A program made the translations under genes and the position numbers. DNA of 64,000 nucleotides from Proteinivorax tanatarense. GTDB lineage: Bacteria; Bacillota; Proteinivoracia; Proteinivoracales; Proteinivoracaceae. Shown here in pieces: positions 46,801-54,437 of the stretch. The stretch spans positions 1,550,001-1,614,000 of the forward strand of contig NZ_CP158367.1 of the NCBI RefSeq assembly GCF_040267685.1, read 5' to 3'. The notes beneath the pieces were generated by a model. The model did no database searches and was not told the origin of the DNA. It saw only the letters and a list, made by a program, of their open reading frames with translations. How positions within the stretch are numbered: the stretch's first letter is position 1; every line of letters begins with the position of its first letter.

Positions 46801-47149
46801 TTACCCGGTTTAGATCGTTTTCCATATATGAAAGCTGGGTCTTTGCTTTATTTAGCTTTATCTCTAAGTTTTGAGTAGCCCGGGAGTGTTCGCCTTTTGT
46901 TTGCACCGAAGTCTTATGAGCTTCTTCTAAGGCAGATACCTTTTGTCTTTGTATCTCTTTTTGTTTTGTCAAAGAGTCTGATCTAAGCCTTAGACTATCT
47001 AACTCATTTGAGTGTTTGCCCATTTCGGCGCTAGCCATTTTAAACTCAGACTTAACTCTTTTTAGCTCCCGGTTTAAATTACTAACACCATTTTGAAATC
47101 CGGTGCTGTCCATGCCCACCCTAACCTTTAAGTTACCTATATCCGACAA
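43838..47149 (-). CDS. Phage tail tape measure protein
   Basis: About 1103 residues. A coiled-coil N-terminus (NLNRELKRVKSEFKMASAEMG) leads into the TP901-type core: GSDFEAAMSQVQATTGATGDELKELE, MGSTTKFSANQSAEALNYMALAGWD, GSMAGTTFTAMLRDM. A hydrophobic Ala/Gly-rich region follows (about 520-600), then long charged coiled coils and a C-terminal FKGGLTMVGELGPELVELPRGSKIY motif. It sets tail length and is ejected with DNA. TTG at 47149 lies 8 bases after AGGTGG; it is preferred over the upstream ATG at 47185. Confidence 0.93.
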   Translation of the reverse strand: MSDIGNLKVRVGMDSTGFQNGVSNLNRELKRVKSEFKMASAEMGKHSNELDSLRLRSDSLTKQKEIQRQKVSALEEAHKTSVQTKGEHSRATQNLEIKLNKAKTQLSYMENDLNRVNQEITKQSSSWYQVGKALEPVGQKMQDVGKKMESVGKGLTKKVTLPLTGIATAAIKVGSDFEAAMSQVQATTGATGDELKELEDIAKEMGSTTKFSANQSAEALNYMALAGWDTKQMVAGLPGVLDLAAAASMNLGQASDIVTDTMSAFQMEAEDAAKASDIFAATQANANTNVHNLGEALKRAGAAANSAGMDLAQTNTILGIFADSGIKGSMAGTTFTAMLRDMKQNATDGQLVVEELGKEFDDLAKIGIYNADGSMRDLGSVMKELEDATEDMTDAQRDHALSALFGEQAMRGVNIMLGTGSERYKELEKSIKGSEGAASKMAETMQDNLQGELTKLKSALEGVGIQIFEVLVPHLNTLVGHLQSGVTWFSNLDEGTQETIIKLGALAAALGPILIIGGKIVSGAGAIIGAFSKISVAIAGKTAAAGAAAKATTGLVAGKGALAAAATVLTGPVGLAIAAVAGLTAGGIALARHLRQDSIPAMDLFGDEISETTQEAVGSFMELNEEATLALNQLSWSGQEVTKEMAEGITDNFSQMAKEIQEGLDEHHEESLAKMKNFVNSSSELSKEEQQEVLDNMEQGYEDRKQSIEDGEAKIKEILERASEEKRALTKAEQREIEAIQEEMVETGIQVLSESELESKAIMERMRAQAGEISALQAAEVVQNSLEQKEGAIKSAQDQHNEVIKEIIRQRDEAGVISNEQAERLIEDATRQKEEAIKRAEEMHEGVISEAKIQANEHVDQVNWQTGEVLSRWEVMKNSIAERSREIGESISNSWNNLKNRTSETWDDLKSNTSESWQNMRDTISENGGGIQGTIKTFTDRYRKDWENTLTTMDDLTGGRFSSMADKVSESFSNIGDSIQSGIDRLRSWNEQRVEDKEVTFTQRVQNITESIASKVTSPFQSNYQGTSFFKGGLTMVGELGPELVELPRGSKIYNDYHTEKILDNKGSINHTGTIKVVGVNNQNELSGTVDIIMDRLRQEARG

Positions 47150-47174
47150 TTGTCTCACCACCTTTTTAGGGCAT

Positions 47175-47196
47175 AAAAAATACACCTTCTAGGTGC
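47175..47196 (-). terminator. Short terminator-like hairpin before the tape measure gene
   Basis: CACCT-AGA-AGGTG followed by TATTTTTTA on the minus strand. Probably partial termination, lowering tape measure expression relative to tail tube. Confidence 0.55.
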
Positions 47197-47197
47197 T

Positions 47198-47353
47198 TTA
47201 TAAAATGCTGTCTATATATACTTTTTTAGCACCATTTCTTCGCTTTAAAAGTTTAAGATAATATATCAAATCCATGGAATCAATCTCGTTTAATGTCCAT
47301 CCGTTATCTAAAAGGCCTATATATAGCTTTTCGATAAACTCTTGGGGATCCAT
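47198..47353 (-). CDS. Tail assembly chaperone, second (T-like) ORF
   Basis: 51 residues: MDPQEFIEKLYIGLLDNGW, then TLNEIDSMDLIYYLKLLKRR and a short tail. GGGG lies 6 bases before the ATG. It sits between the G-like chaperone ORF and the tape measure gene, and is open in the -1 frame relative to the G-like ORF. It is therefore probably made mainly as the C-terminal part of a G-T frameshift product, which chaperones the tape measure protein. Confidence 0.8.
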   Translation of the reverse strand: MDPQEFIEKLYIGLLDNGWTLNEIDSMDLIYYLKLLKRRNGAKKVYIDSIL

Positions 47354-47367
47354 GACGTTCCCCTTTA

Positions 47368-47664
47368 CTAGTTTTTTTCATCACCTTTTGTTTCATCTTG
47401 CATTTTACCTACAACCTCTTCTATGCATTTTAAGGTAGTTGGTATCAGCTCATTAGAGGAAAGCCCATCATAGACTTCATCTACAGTAAACTGACCGCCA
47501 AAAAGCTCTACTATAAACCCTACAAGTTTATCTAGCTCATCAACTGACATCTCTTCAAAGTTAGTCCCTTGCGAGATTTCAATTGTCTTTCTAACCATCC
47601 TAGCGCTTATAAAGCCGGTGGTAAATATCTTATCTTTTCCATCTATTTTTAGTGTAATTTTCAT
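47368..47664 (-). CDS. Tail assembly chaperone, first (G-like) ORF
   Basis: 98 residues: MKITLKIDGKDKIFTTGFIS and EEMSVDELDKLVGFIVELFGGQF are typical of Firmicute phage tail chaperones. The last codons GAA AAA AAC TAG contain the slippery heptamer A AAA AAC (minus strand, 47371-47377). A -1 slip reads CTA GTA AAG GGG AAC GTC ATG and enters the T-like ORF in frame, giving a fusion of about 155 residues. Confidence 0.9.
   Translation of the reverse strand: MKITLKIDGKDKIFTTGFISARMVRKTIEISQGTNFEEMSVDELDKLVGFIVELFGGQFTVDEVYDGLSSNELIPTTLKCIEEVVGKMQDETKGDEKN
47371..47377 (-). promoter_or_regulatory. Programmed -1 ribosomal frameshift site
   Basis: A AAA AAC immediately before the zero-frame TAG stop of the G-like ORF. 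It is correctly phased as X XXY YYZ, and the -1 frame is open through the T-like ORF. Confidence 0.82.
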
Positions 47665-47677
47665 CTAGTTAGCCTCC

Positions 47678-48244
47678 TTATTCGAAGTTATTTTCTGTAT
47701 CCCCCGGCACTTTATCAAACCAAGTCTCTCCTACAGTTGGTTCATCGCTAGATTCATCTGCTGTTCTTTTCCACTCGCCATCAAAGGTTCTTGGCATAAA
47801 CACAAGGGTAAGCCTCGGCGTTCTATGTTCTATATTTTCAGTTTTCGTAGAGTAGTCTTCTGCCATAGGCTGCGCTACTCCTTTTAAAAGCCATACATAT
47901 CTATATTCACCGTTAGACTTTTGACTTTTAAAGCCAAGGGCAATATATGGCGGGCTATCTGTAGCCTTTTCTACTAGTACACCGTCTTCCATCTTACTTC
48001 CCGTAAGCTTTGCCCTAAGTTTTAAGGGAAGATCCGCCGTTTCAATTTCTACATCAATTTTACCTAAAGATGATACAGAATCCCACAGCTGGTCATCTGC
48101 ATAAAGCTCTTGAGTGTTAACAGCTGGATTTATTGTTGCGTTTATAGCGCCGGATAGTTTTTGAACCTCGCCGTAGGTTAGTACTTCGTTTGTATCTTCT
48201 ATTAGCTCTACAAAATGTAACTTTTTTAACCCTATTTGAGCCAT
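47678..48244 (-). CDS. Phage major tail (tube) protein
   Basis: 188 residues: MAQIGLKKLHFVELIEDTNEVLTYGEVQKLSGA is the typical opening of phi13-type major tail proteins; YSTKTENIEHRTPRLTLVFMPR is a typical end. It forms the tail tube. GGAGG precedes the ATG. Encoded between the tail completion and chaperone genes as expected. Confidence 0.9.
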   Translation of the reverse strand: MAQIGLKKLHFVELIEDTNEVLTYGEVQKLSGAINATINPAVNTQELYADDQLWDSVSSLGKIDVEIETADLPLKLRAKLTGSKMEDGVLVEKATDSPPYIALGFKSQKSNGEYRYVWLLKGVAQPMAEDYSTKTENIEHRTPRLTLVFMPRTFDGEWKRTADESSDEPTVGETWFDKVPGDTENNFE

Positions 48245-48248
48245 GTTT

Positions 48249-48578
48249 TTATTCCTCCTTTTCTATTTTATATCGCATTACTTTATGGTAGATTTTAAGG
48301 TCCTGCTCATAGACATCGTAAAAGTTTATCTTGATAAAGCCTACGTCTTTAAGCCTTTTATGGACAGTTTCTACTAAAGATGTGTAATCTTTTTTAGACC
48401 AGATATCTACTTGTACATAAAACCCACTCACTTTTTCTTTATCATCAGCGAAAAGCTCTGGTTTATCTAGATAGGTAAAGAAAGTAATATATGCTTGTTT
48501 TTTACCGCTGTAGGTTTGAAAGCTTACAGGCACATCCAAATCTGATAGGGCATTTAAAATAGCGCTATTTACATTCAT
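48249..48578 (-). CDS. Phage tail terminator/completion protein (DUF3168-like)
   Basis: 109 residues: YITFFTYLDKPELFADDKEKVSGFYVQVDIWSK and VHKRLKDVGF match the small tail-completion proteins of HK97-type siphoviruses. It overlaps the upstream gene by 4 bases. It probably caps the finished tail for joining to the head. Confidence 0.82.
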   Translation of the reverse strand: MNVNSAILNALSDLDVPVSFQTYSGKKQAYITFFTYLDKPELFADDKEKVSGFYVQVDIWSKKDYTSLVETVHKRLKDVGFIKINFYDVYEQDLKIYHKVMRYKIEKEE

Positions 48579-48946
48579 AGGCCCAGCCCTCTTTTAAGCT
48601 CATTTGCAATTTCTGTTTCCGCTTGTTCTTTAGATTTTTCATAACCTCTTCCCATAAAAGGGTTTGCTGTTATATTAACAGTACCAAACTCTATAAAGGC
48701 CCCATACCAGCCATCTTTATCTGGGCCAACTTCAACATGCTTTATACCTTCTTTTGTTTTAATATTGGAGGTGAAAATACTGTCTTTTAAGCTTCCGCTA
48801 TCTGTAGGGGTTTCTTCTTTTATGGCCTTTTCCACTACATTTCCTGCACTTTTAAGGGCTTTGTTTTCTATGCGCTTTCCCTTTTGGTTAAGTTTTTGTA
48901 GCTCCTTTGCTAAATTATCTACCCCTTCTAACTTAAGATTTGCCAC
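48575..48946 (-). CDS. HK97 gp10-family head-tail protein
   Basis: 123 residues: LKLEGVDNLAKELQKLNQKGKRIENKALKSAGN, then SDSIF-like and GPDKDGWYGAFIEFGTVNITANPFM, the family hallmark. GTG start behind GGAGG. It lies between head closure and tail terminator genes. Confidence 0.9.
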   Translation of the reverse strand: MANLKLEGVDNLAKELQKLNQKGKRIENKALKSAGNVVEKAIKEETPTDSGSLKDSIFTSNIKTKEGIKHVEVGPDKDGWYGAFIEFGTVNITANPFMGRGYEKSKEQAETEIANELKRGLGL

Positions 48947-49265
48947 TTTCGTCCACCTCCATAGCGCTGATTTCTAAAAATCTATTTTCATAGTTAACGT
49001 TATCTATGGCTGTTATGTTATAAAGCTTATCTTTGAATGAAATAAGCATTGAAGCATTTATATAAGGAAGGTAGCGTATTGAAAACTTAACCGTTTTTTC
49101 TGCTTGAACCGCTGCCGCTGCAAAGTATTCTCGTCCCCTTAGGTTTTCTACCCCAGCCCATACAGTTTTTATATCCTGAAAGCTTTCAACCTCAAAGCCG
49201 TTTTCGTTTAAGGTTGTAGTTCGCTTCTTAAAGGTGACTCTGTGTTTTAAGTTGTTTATATGCAA
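48933..49265 (-). CDS. Phage head closure (head-tail adaptor) protein
   Basis: About 110 residues: LKHRVTFKKRTTTLNENGFEVESFQDIKTVWAGVENLRGREYFAA is characteristic of SPP1 gp16-like head closure proteins. TTG at 49265 lies 8 bases after GAGG and gives the typical MxIxxLxHR beginning; the GTG at 49274 is inside the signal. Confidence 0.88.
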   Translation of the reverse strand: MHINNLKHRVTFKKRTTTLNENGFEVESFQDIKTVWAGVENLRGREYFAAAAVQAEKTVKFSIRYLPYINASMLISFKDKLYNITAIDNVNYENRFLEISAMEVDESGKS

Positions 49266-49267
49266 AT

Positions 49268-49831
49268 CTACCACCTCATAACTTTATATGGATATAAAAG
49301 GGCAGTTACTGAAAAGGGAACTTCGTTGCCATTTACATAGCCTTGTCTCATAATCTCTCGGTTTTCATAAAAATGCCCGCAAAGTAGTAAAGTTGCTTGT
49401 TTTATGCTATCTGGCACCTTTATATATCCAACTGTAGCTTCTATTTGAACTGACCCAGAAGATACTAAGACATCTTTAGGCCAATAGTCCCAACTTACTA
49501 AAACCGGTGGCTCTACATCTAACACTTTCCTATAGCTTTTTGGGTCAAGTTCTTTTAGTTGCCCGGTTTTATCTGTGTAACTTATCTTTTTGATTGCTTG
49601 TATAGGCTGGATCGGTAGCTTAAGTTCTCCTTTAGGAAAGCTATTTGCTATAATTTTTATTTGTTTTTGGTTTATGGCCCTTTTAGTGAAGGTTTCGCAA
49701 TAGTCTACAGCTGCATTTATTAAGCTTTCTATATATCTATCTTCTTCATCGTTGTCGATTCTTAAGTGAAGTTTTACTTGCTCAAGTGGAATAACTTCTT
49801 TATCTATTGGTTTAATTACACTTATATCCAT
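49268..49831 (-). CDS. Phage head-tail connector (gp6-like)
   Basis: 187 residues: LEQVKLHLRIDNDEEDRYIESLINAAVDYCETFTKRAI is the conserved helical start of gp6-like connectors; VEATVGY-type and TLLLCGHFYENRE motifs follow. It forms the ring under the portal. Confidence 0.9.
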   Translation of the reverse strand: MDISVIKPIDKEVIPLEQVKLHLRIDNDEEDRYIESLINAAVDYCETFTKRAINQKQIKIIANSFPKGELKLPIQPIQAIKKISYTDKTGQLKELDPKSYRKVLDVEPPVLVSWDYWPKDVLVSSGSVQIEATVGYIKVPDSIKQATLLLCGHFYENREIMRQGYVNGNEVPFSVTALLYPYKVMRW

Positions 49832-49839
49832 CTAACCAC

Positions 49840-50022
49840 CTACTCGCTTTGTTTAGCTTTGGTTTTCTTTGTCCCACCTTTAGATTTTGACTCACTTTTA
49901 ACCTCTTTAGCTAAGCCGGACTCTATCCATGACTTTGCCTTTTTTGCATCAAGGTTAACCTTATCACCTTTTTTATAGCTAAAATCTAAACCTGATAGGG
50001 ATTGTAAAATTTCAACTTTCAC
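49840..50022 (-). CDS. Small phage protein near the connector genes
   Basis: 60 residues: KVEILQSLSGLDFSYKKGDKVNLDAKKAKSWIESGLAKEV, then a Lys/Ser-rich tail. Similar small proteins with a strand-strand-helix head and a basic tail are common between capsid and connector genes. GTG start with GGAGG 7 bases before. Confidence 0.75.
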   Translation of the reverse strand: MKVEILQSLSGLDFSYKKGDKVNLDAKKAKSWIESGLAKEVKSESKSKGGTKKTKAKQSE

Positions 50023-50042
50023 CTTTTCACCTCCTAAGCCTT

Positions 50043-50073
50043 AAAGAGAGGCATAAAAAAAAGACCTCTCTTT
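50043..50073 (-). terminator. Hairpin after the capsid gene
   Basis: AAAGAGAGG and CCTCTCTTT with an AT-rich 13-base loop, 20-50 bases after the capsid stop. There is no T-run outside the stem, so it may act as an RNA-stability or partial-termination element. Confidence 0.45.
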
Positions 50074-50096
50074 AAAGTCTTAATTAGTTATTTTAT

Positions 50097-51284
50097 TTAA
50101 GCTGAGTTCATTTTCAAAAGCTTAACTGCTTCAGGTAACACTAGCTTACCATCCACTCTTTGATAAGCTCTAAATCCGACTTGGCCATTTGCGGCGTAAA
50201 GCTCGTTTAGTCTTTGGAAAGCCCTGCCTTGTCTATCTGCTATCCAGTAATATGAATAGTCTCCAAACGCAATAGCTTCAGATCCAGCCTTAAGCTCTGG
50301 CATGTGGGCAGATGTTTTAACCGGATTATTTAAGATCTTATCAGGTTGTCCCACTTGCACAGATGGTTGCCAGATGTATTGGCCGTTATCGTCTTTTAGC
50401 TTTCTTATAGCTTTTGCGGTGCTGTCGTTTAACATCCAGGAAGCATTTTGCCTGTATGGTTCTCTAAGTGAATGCCAAAGTTCTATAACTTCGTCAAAGG
50501 TTATGGCATCTGCGACAGAACTTGTCACCCCAGTTTGCCCGGTGTTTATAATACCTGTTGGTTTGTTAGAACCATCACCTTTAACAAAAGCCTCTTCCTC
50601 GGCTGCCCCTATTCTTCTGGCAAATTCAGTTGCGATATAGGTTTCTAGGTTAAAGGCGCTGTCATTTAAAAGCTCCTCTGAAATTTTAATTATTGTCCCT
50701 ACCTTGTGAGCTTTTAAAATCACCTGGCTAAACTCGTCACTACTTTCATTAAAGCCTCCTTCCTCTTCAATCCAAGTAGCAGTTCCTTGTGATGCTACCA
50801 CCGGGATTTGTCTATCTCCATAAGATGTAGTAATTACTTTAGCTAGAGTTCTAAAGACATTGGTGTCATTTAAAGCTTTAACTAATGTCTTTTCAAACTC
50901 GTCGGGAACTAAAAATCCGCCTTCGCTGTCTGCCCCGGTTTGAAGAGCGTTTTGAACTTCGAAGTTACTTTTGTTTCGCATGTTTTTCCAAAAGGCTTGT
51001 CTGTACTCATTTGACGCTCTACCGGTTTTTTGACCTTCTAAGCTGCTGTCGGGGTTTGTTTTAATGGCATTTGATGTAGCTTTTGATAGCTCTTGGTCAA
51101 TAGAAGCTTGTCTTTCAAGTCGGTCTATTTCTTTTCCTAAGTTAACTACCTGGGCCTCCATTTTTTCATATTGTTCAGTGTCTTCAGCTGATAATTCGCC
51201 ATCTTTAGATCTACTGTCTAAAAATGCTTTAGTCTGCTCCCATAAGTTTGCTCTTTTTTCTCTAAGCTTTAGTATCTTGTCCAT
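50097..51284 (-). CDS. Phage major capsid protein (HK97 fold)
   Basis: 395 residues. The N-terminal charged coiled-coil delta domain (LREKRANLWEQTKAFLDSR, about 110 residues) is probably removed by the protease encoded upstream. The HK97 core follows: GGFLVPDEFEKTLVKALND, RQIPVVASQGTATWIEEEGGF, ISEELLNDSAFNLETYIATEFARRIGAAEEEAF, GDYSYYWIADRQGRAFQRL. AGGAGG precedes the ATG. Confidence 0.96.
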   Translation of the reverse strand: MDKILKLREKRANLWEQTKAFLDSRSKDGELSAEDTEQYEKMEAQVVNLGKEIDRLERQASIDQELSKATSNAIKTNPDSSLEGQKTGRASNEYRQAFWKNMRNKSNFEVQNALQTGADSEGGFLVPDEFEKTLVKALNDTNVFRTLAKVITTSYGDRQIPVVASQGTATWIEEEGGFNESSDEFSQVILKAHKVGTIIKISEELLNDSAFNLETYIATEFARRIGAAEEEAFVKGDGSNKPTGIINTGQTGVTSSVADAITFDEVIELWHSLREPYRQNASWMLNDSTAKAIRKLKDDNGQYIWQPSVQVGQPDKILNNPVKTSAHMPELKAGSEAIAFGDYSYYWIADRQGRAFQRLNELYAANGQVGFRAYQRVDGKLVLPEAVKLLKMNSA

Positions 51285-51301
51285 GTAAATACCTCCTAAT
51301 T

Positions 51302-52021
51302 TTACTTTAATAACTCTAGTCTTTTAAAAAGCTGATCTGCTTTTGTTTTGCTTTTATCGTTAAAGGTTTGACCCTTAGCTGGTTGACTGCTTTTAGTCTT
51401 TGAAAGCTTTGATGCAAGGCTATTTGTAACTGTAGCCTTATCAAAGATAAACCCATTTGTTACTGCATCGCTTAATACAGCATCATCTTCTGAGTATAAG
51501 ATTCTATCGCAAAAGTTAAGATCTAAAGCTCTTTTAGCGCTCATCCAGGTTTCTCTATCCATCATATGCGATATTTTGTTCCTGCTTAGGCCTGTCTTTT
51601 GCTCATAGGCGTTAATGATACTTTCCTTTACTTCAGATAGCATTTCTATACCCTTTTTCATATCTGTTTCTTCACCCCAAACGATGGTAGCTGGGTTATG
51701 TACCATCATCATAGCCACAGGTGACATTAAAACCTCATCGCCTGACATTGCAATAACTGAAGCAGCGCTAGCAGCAAGCCCGTCTATCTTTACAGTGACT
51801 TTCCCTTTATACTCTTTAATCATGTTATAAATTTGAGCTGCCGCAAAGACGTCTCCACCGGGTGAGTTAATCCATACGATAATGTCGTCTTCATTTTCTT
51901 CAAGCTCTTCTTTAAACTGTTTAGGGCTAACTTCATCATCCCACCAACTTTCCTGGGCTATATACCCTTCAAGGTATAAGGTTCTACCACTTTCGTTTTT
52001 AACCCAGTTCCAAAACTTCAT
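51302..52021 (-). CDS. ClpP-like prohead protease
   Basis: About 239 residues. The ClpP fold has INSPGGDVFAAAQIYNMI, a catalytic Ser in GLAASAASVIAMSG and a catalytic His in MMMVHNPA, with the Asp beyond. It matures the capsid shell by removing the scaffold domain. ATG at 52021 has GGAGGGG 7 bases before and overlaps the end of the portal gene. The C-terminal KSSQPAKGQTFNDKSKTKAD region is a probable flexible tail. Confidence 0.94.
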   Translation of the reverse strand: MKFWNWVKNESGRTLYLEGYIAQESWWDDEVSPKQFKEELEENEDDIIVWINSPGGDVFAAAQIYNMIKEYKGKVTVKIDGLAASAASVIAMSGDEVLMSPVAMMMVHNPATIVWGEETDMKKGIEMLSEVKESIINAYEQKTGLSRNKISHMMDRETWMSAKRALDLNFCDRILYSEDDAVLSDAVTNGFIFDKATVTNSLASKLSKTKSSQPAKGQTFNDKSKTKADQLFKRLELLK

Positions 52022-52023
52022 GA

Positions 52024-53253
52024 TCAATCCCCTCCTTCCTTTTGGTTTTCTATTTTATTTTTAGCGTAAGCTCCTACATCTTCAAGCTTTAGCATGTTAC
52101 CGTTCATTGCGTAGATGTCTCCGTGTTCAATGCTGTCCATATCTTCAAGCTTTCTTATATCGTTAGGTGATAAAAAGCCGTTTTGAATTCCTATGCTATA
52201 TCCTTCCATCCGACTTTTATAGTCGCCCCGCAAAAGGCCATCTACATTTAGTTTTATAAAGTAGCTATTTTTCTCGCTGGGAGTAAGTAGAGCCTTTTTA
52301 AGTGACATCTCCCACCGCAAAACCCATGGGTCTAAAGTGTATTTTACAAACTCTAATGATTGCTGCTCGATGTTTGAAAAGCTACTTTTTTCTAAGTCTC
52401 CAATCATATGAGGGGGAATTCTAAAGATCCGGGCAATCTCGTTAATCTGAAACTTTCTGGTTTGCAAAAACTGGGCCTGCTCTGGCGGTATGCCTATTGG
52501 CTTAAAGCTTAGCCCTTCTTCTAAAACAGCTACTTTATGGGCGTTTCCGCTTCCTTTGTATACGCTGTTCCAGCTATCCCGAACTTTGGCAGGATCTTTT
52601 AAGGTCCCAGGGTGCTCTAACACTCCCCCCGGTTTAGCTCCATTTGCAAACAGTTTAGCTCCATATTCTTCAGTGGCTATTGCCATTCCTATAGCATCTT
52701 TAGCCATGGCAATCGGTGAATATCCTACAATTCCATCAAAACCTAGGCCCGGGATGTGCAAAACTTCATCGGATCTTAAGTGATAGCTTTTCCCCTCCTT
52801 TTGGTAGATGTAAAAGAGGGTTCCTTTTTCGGTTCTACTTACTGTAATTTTATCCGGCATTAGAGGGTAGAGAGCCATTACCTTCCCCCTGCCATCTCTA
52901 ATTATTTGAGCGTAGGCGTTTCCCCAAAGCAAAAGATGACCCATTAGTGTCTCTCGAAACACAAATGAAGTCATCTCCGGGTTTGGTTCGTCATGGAGCA
53001 AGTGGTAAAGTGGATGATCTCTTGCTTTTTCTTTACCTTTATCGGTGTATTTGTATGTGTGTAAGGGTAGAGAAGCTAATGTCTCAGCTAAAATTCTTAC
53101 GCAAGCATAAACGGCCGTTGTTTGCATTGCAGTCTTTTCATTTACTACTTTACCGCTGGTGCTTAAGCCAAAGAAAAAGTTATATGCGTTTTGCCACATG
53201 TTTTTTGGGCTTGCTCTAGATTTAAACATCTTTGATATTAAGGGGATTTTCAA
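52024..53253 (-). CDS. Phage portal protein (HK97 family)
   Basis: About 409 residues: TTAVYACVRILAETLASLPLHTYK, HPLYHLLHDEPNPEMTSFVFRETLMGHLLLWGNAYAQI, ARIFRIPPHMIGDLEKSSFSNIEQQSLEFVKYTLDPW are hallmark segments. TTG at 53253 is preceded by AGGAGG at 10 bases and gives the normal N-terminus; the residues upstream are not family-like. It forms the dodecameric DNA gate. Confidence 0.95.
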   Translation of the reverse strand: MKIPLISKMFKSRASPKNMWQNAYNFFFGLSTSGKVVNEKTAMQTTAVYACVRILAETLASLPLHTYKYTDKGKEKARDHPLYHLLHDEPNPEMTSFVFRETLMGHLLLWGNAYAQIIRDGRGKVMALYPLMPDKITVSRTEKGTLFYIYQKEGKSYHLRSDEVLHIPGLGFDGIVGYSPIAMAKDAIGMAIATEEYGAKLFANGAKPGGVLEHPGTLKDPAKVRDSWNSVYKGSGNAHKVAVLEEGLSFKPIGIPPEQAQFLQTRKFQINEIARIFRIPPHMIGDLEKSSFSNIEQQSLEFVKYTLDPWVLRWEMSLKKALLTPSEKNSYFIKLNVDGLLRGDYKSRMEGYSIGIQNGFLSPNDIRKLEDMDSIEHGDIYAMNGNMLKLEDVGAYAKNKIENQKEGGD

Positions 53254-53282
53254 TGTTTTATCACCTCCTAAAAATGCGCATG

Positions 53283-53310
53283 AAAAAAGCACCCATGGTT
53301 AGATGGATGC
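53283..53310 (-). terminator. Terminator between the moron and portal genes
   Basis: GCATCCAT and ATGGGTGC pair around CTAACC, followed by TTTTTT on the minus strand, right after the stop of the 53324-54265 gene. Confidence 0.85.
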
Positions 53311-53323
53311 AATTAATTTGACC

Positions 53324-54265
53324 TCAACTTAAAACACGATAAATTTTGCTCCCTTCACTTGAAAAGCCATGTTTCTTATATAGTTTCATTAAATCATCGT
53401 ATTTAATATCTCCAGACGGACTAACATCTCCTGTTATTAACTTTATTGGTTGCATTATATCAGGCTCATTAGCCTTAGTAATAATTTTTTTATTAACTTC
53501 TTTTATTATATCTTCAAGGTTTTCAAGTAAGAACGTACCGTGCCCTCTCCTTTTATTGTCAGATGAAAAGCCATCTATTACGGCTTCTGGTACATCCTTA
53601 TTAAAAGGATCATTATTAAGGACCGAATTTTGAAACCTATAATAACAGATTGTTAAAACGGTTTCCTCATTAGTTTGAGATTCACCACGTCCTGAAAAAA
53701 CAAAAGCACTCTCTGTTGTTGTTGTTATTGATTTTTTCCTAATAAAATTGTCTATATCAAAACAAAGAACTATAAGTTCATCTAGTTTATTTCTGCTAAA
53801 CTTTAAAAATATACTATCTCTCCTCATCACCTTCTTATTTCTCTCTCTACAATAATTTTGAATCCTATTTATTATTGATATCTCTTGTTGGTATTTTCCT
53901 ACTTGAGTTTCAAGTTCTCTAAATAACTTTTCGAATACCCTAACTTTGCTATCTAAAGTTAGTTTACAACTATCTGGTTCTAATTTACATGGCCTAATTT
54001 CATACAGATCTATTTTTCTATAAGTTTCTATATCCAACTTTCGCTCTCTTATATCTTTTAGATAGTTTTTATCTAATCCCGCCCTAAAATTAAGTACGGA
54101 TATTATATTTCTTTCTTTAGTTAAATTGCGTAAATTAGATCTATCTTCTTCTATTTGTCGTATATATTCTTTTAGTAAATTTAACATCTCTTTGTAGGCT
54201 TTAATCCTAAACATGTAGCACTTGTCTATTTTACTTCTCCCCCAGCAATCTAGAATTCTTTTCAT
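53324..54265 (-). CDS. Moron protein with GNAT-like C-terminal domain
   Basis: About 313 residues. The first 170 are helical and basic, with coiled-coil tendency (EMLNLLKEYIRQIEEDRSNLRNL). The C-terminal part resembles an N-acetyltransferase: EAVIDGFSSDNKRRGHGTFLLENLEDIIKEVNKK carries an R-x-x-G-x-G/A-like acetyl-CoA loop, and MKLYKKHGFSSEGSKIYRVL is a typical GNAT end. The gene breaks the normal portal-terminase adjacency and has its own terminator. ATG at 54265, preceded by GAGGTGG, is the better start. Substrate unknown; could be a toxin-like or host-modifying enzyme. Confidence 0.7.
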   Translation of the reverse strand: MKRILDCWGRSKIDKCYMFRIKAYKEMLNLLKEYIRQIEEDRSNLRNLTKERNIISVLNFRAGLDKNYLKDIRERKLDIETYRKIDLYEIRPCKLEPDSCKLTLDSKVRVFEKLFRELETQVGKYQQEISIINRIQNYCRERNKKVMRRDSIFLKFSRNKLDELIVLCFDIDNFIRKKSITTTTESAFVFSGRGESQTNEETVLTICYYRFQNSVLNNDPFNKDVPEAVIDGFSSDNKRRGHGTFLLENLEDIIKEVNKKIITKANEPDIMQPIKLITGDVSPSGDIKYDDLMKLYKKHGFSSEGSKIYRVLS

Positions 54266-54437
54266 AACATCCACCTCATATATAATACCTCCCCTTATGA
54301 TAAATACATATTCAAGAGATCAAGAGGTATATTCTTTTTCCAAAATAAAAACTAAACTTTTTTCATCTTTATGGTATACACTATTTTTTATTAGAATATA
54401 TTTTAATAACAAAAAATAAAAAGGAGTGTTTACTTAA

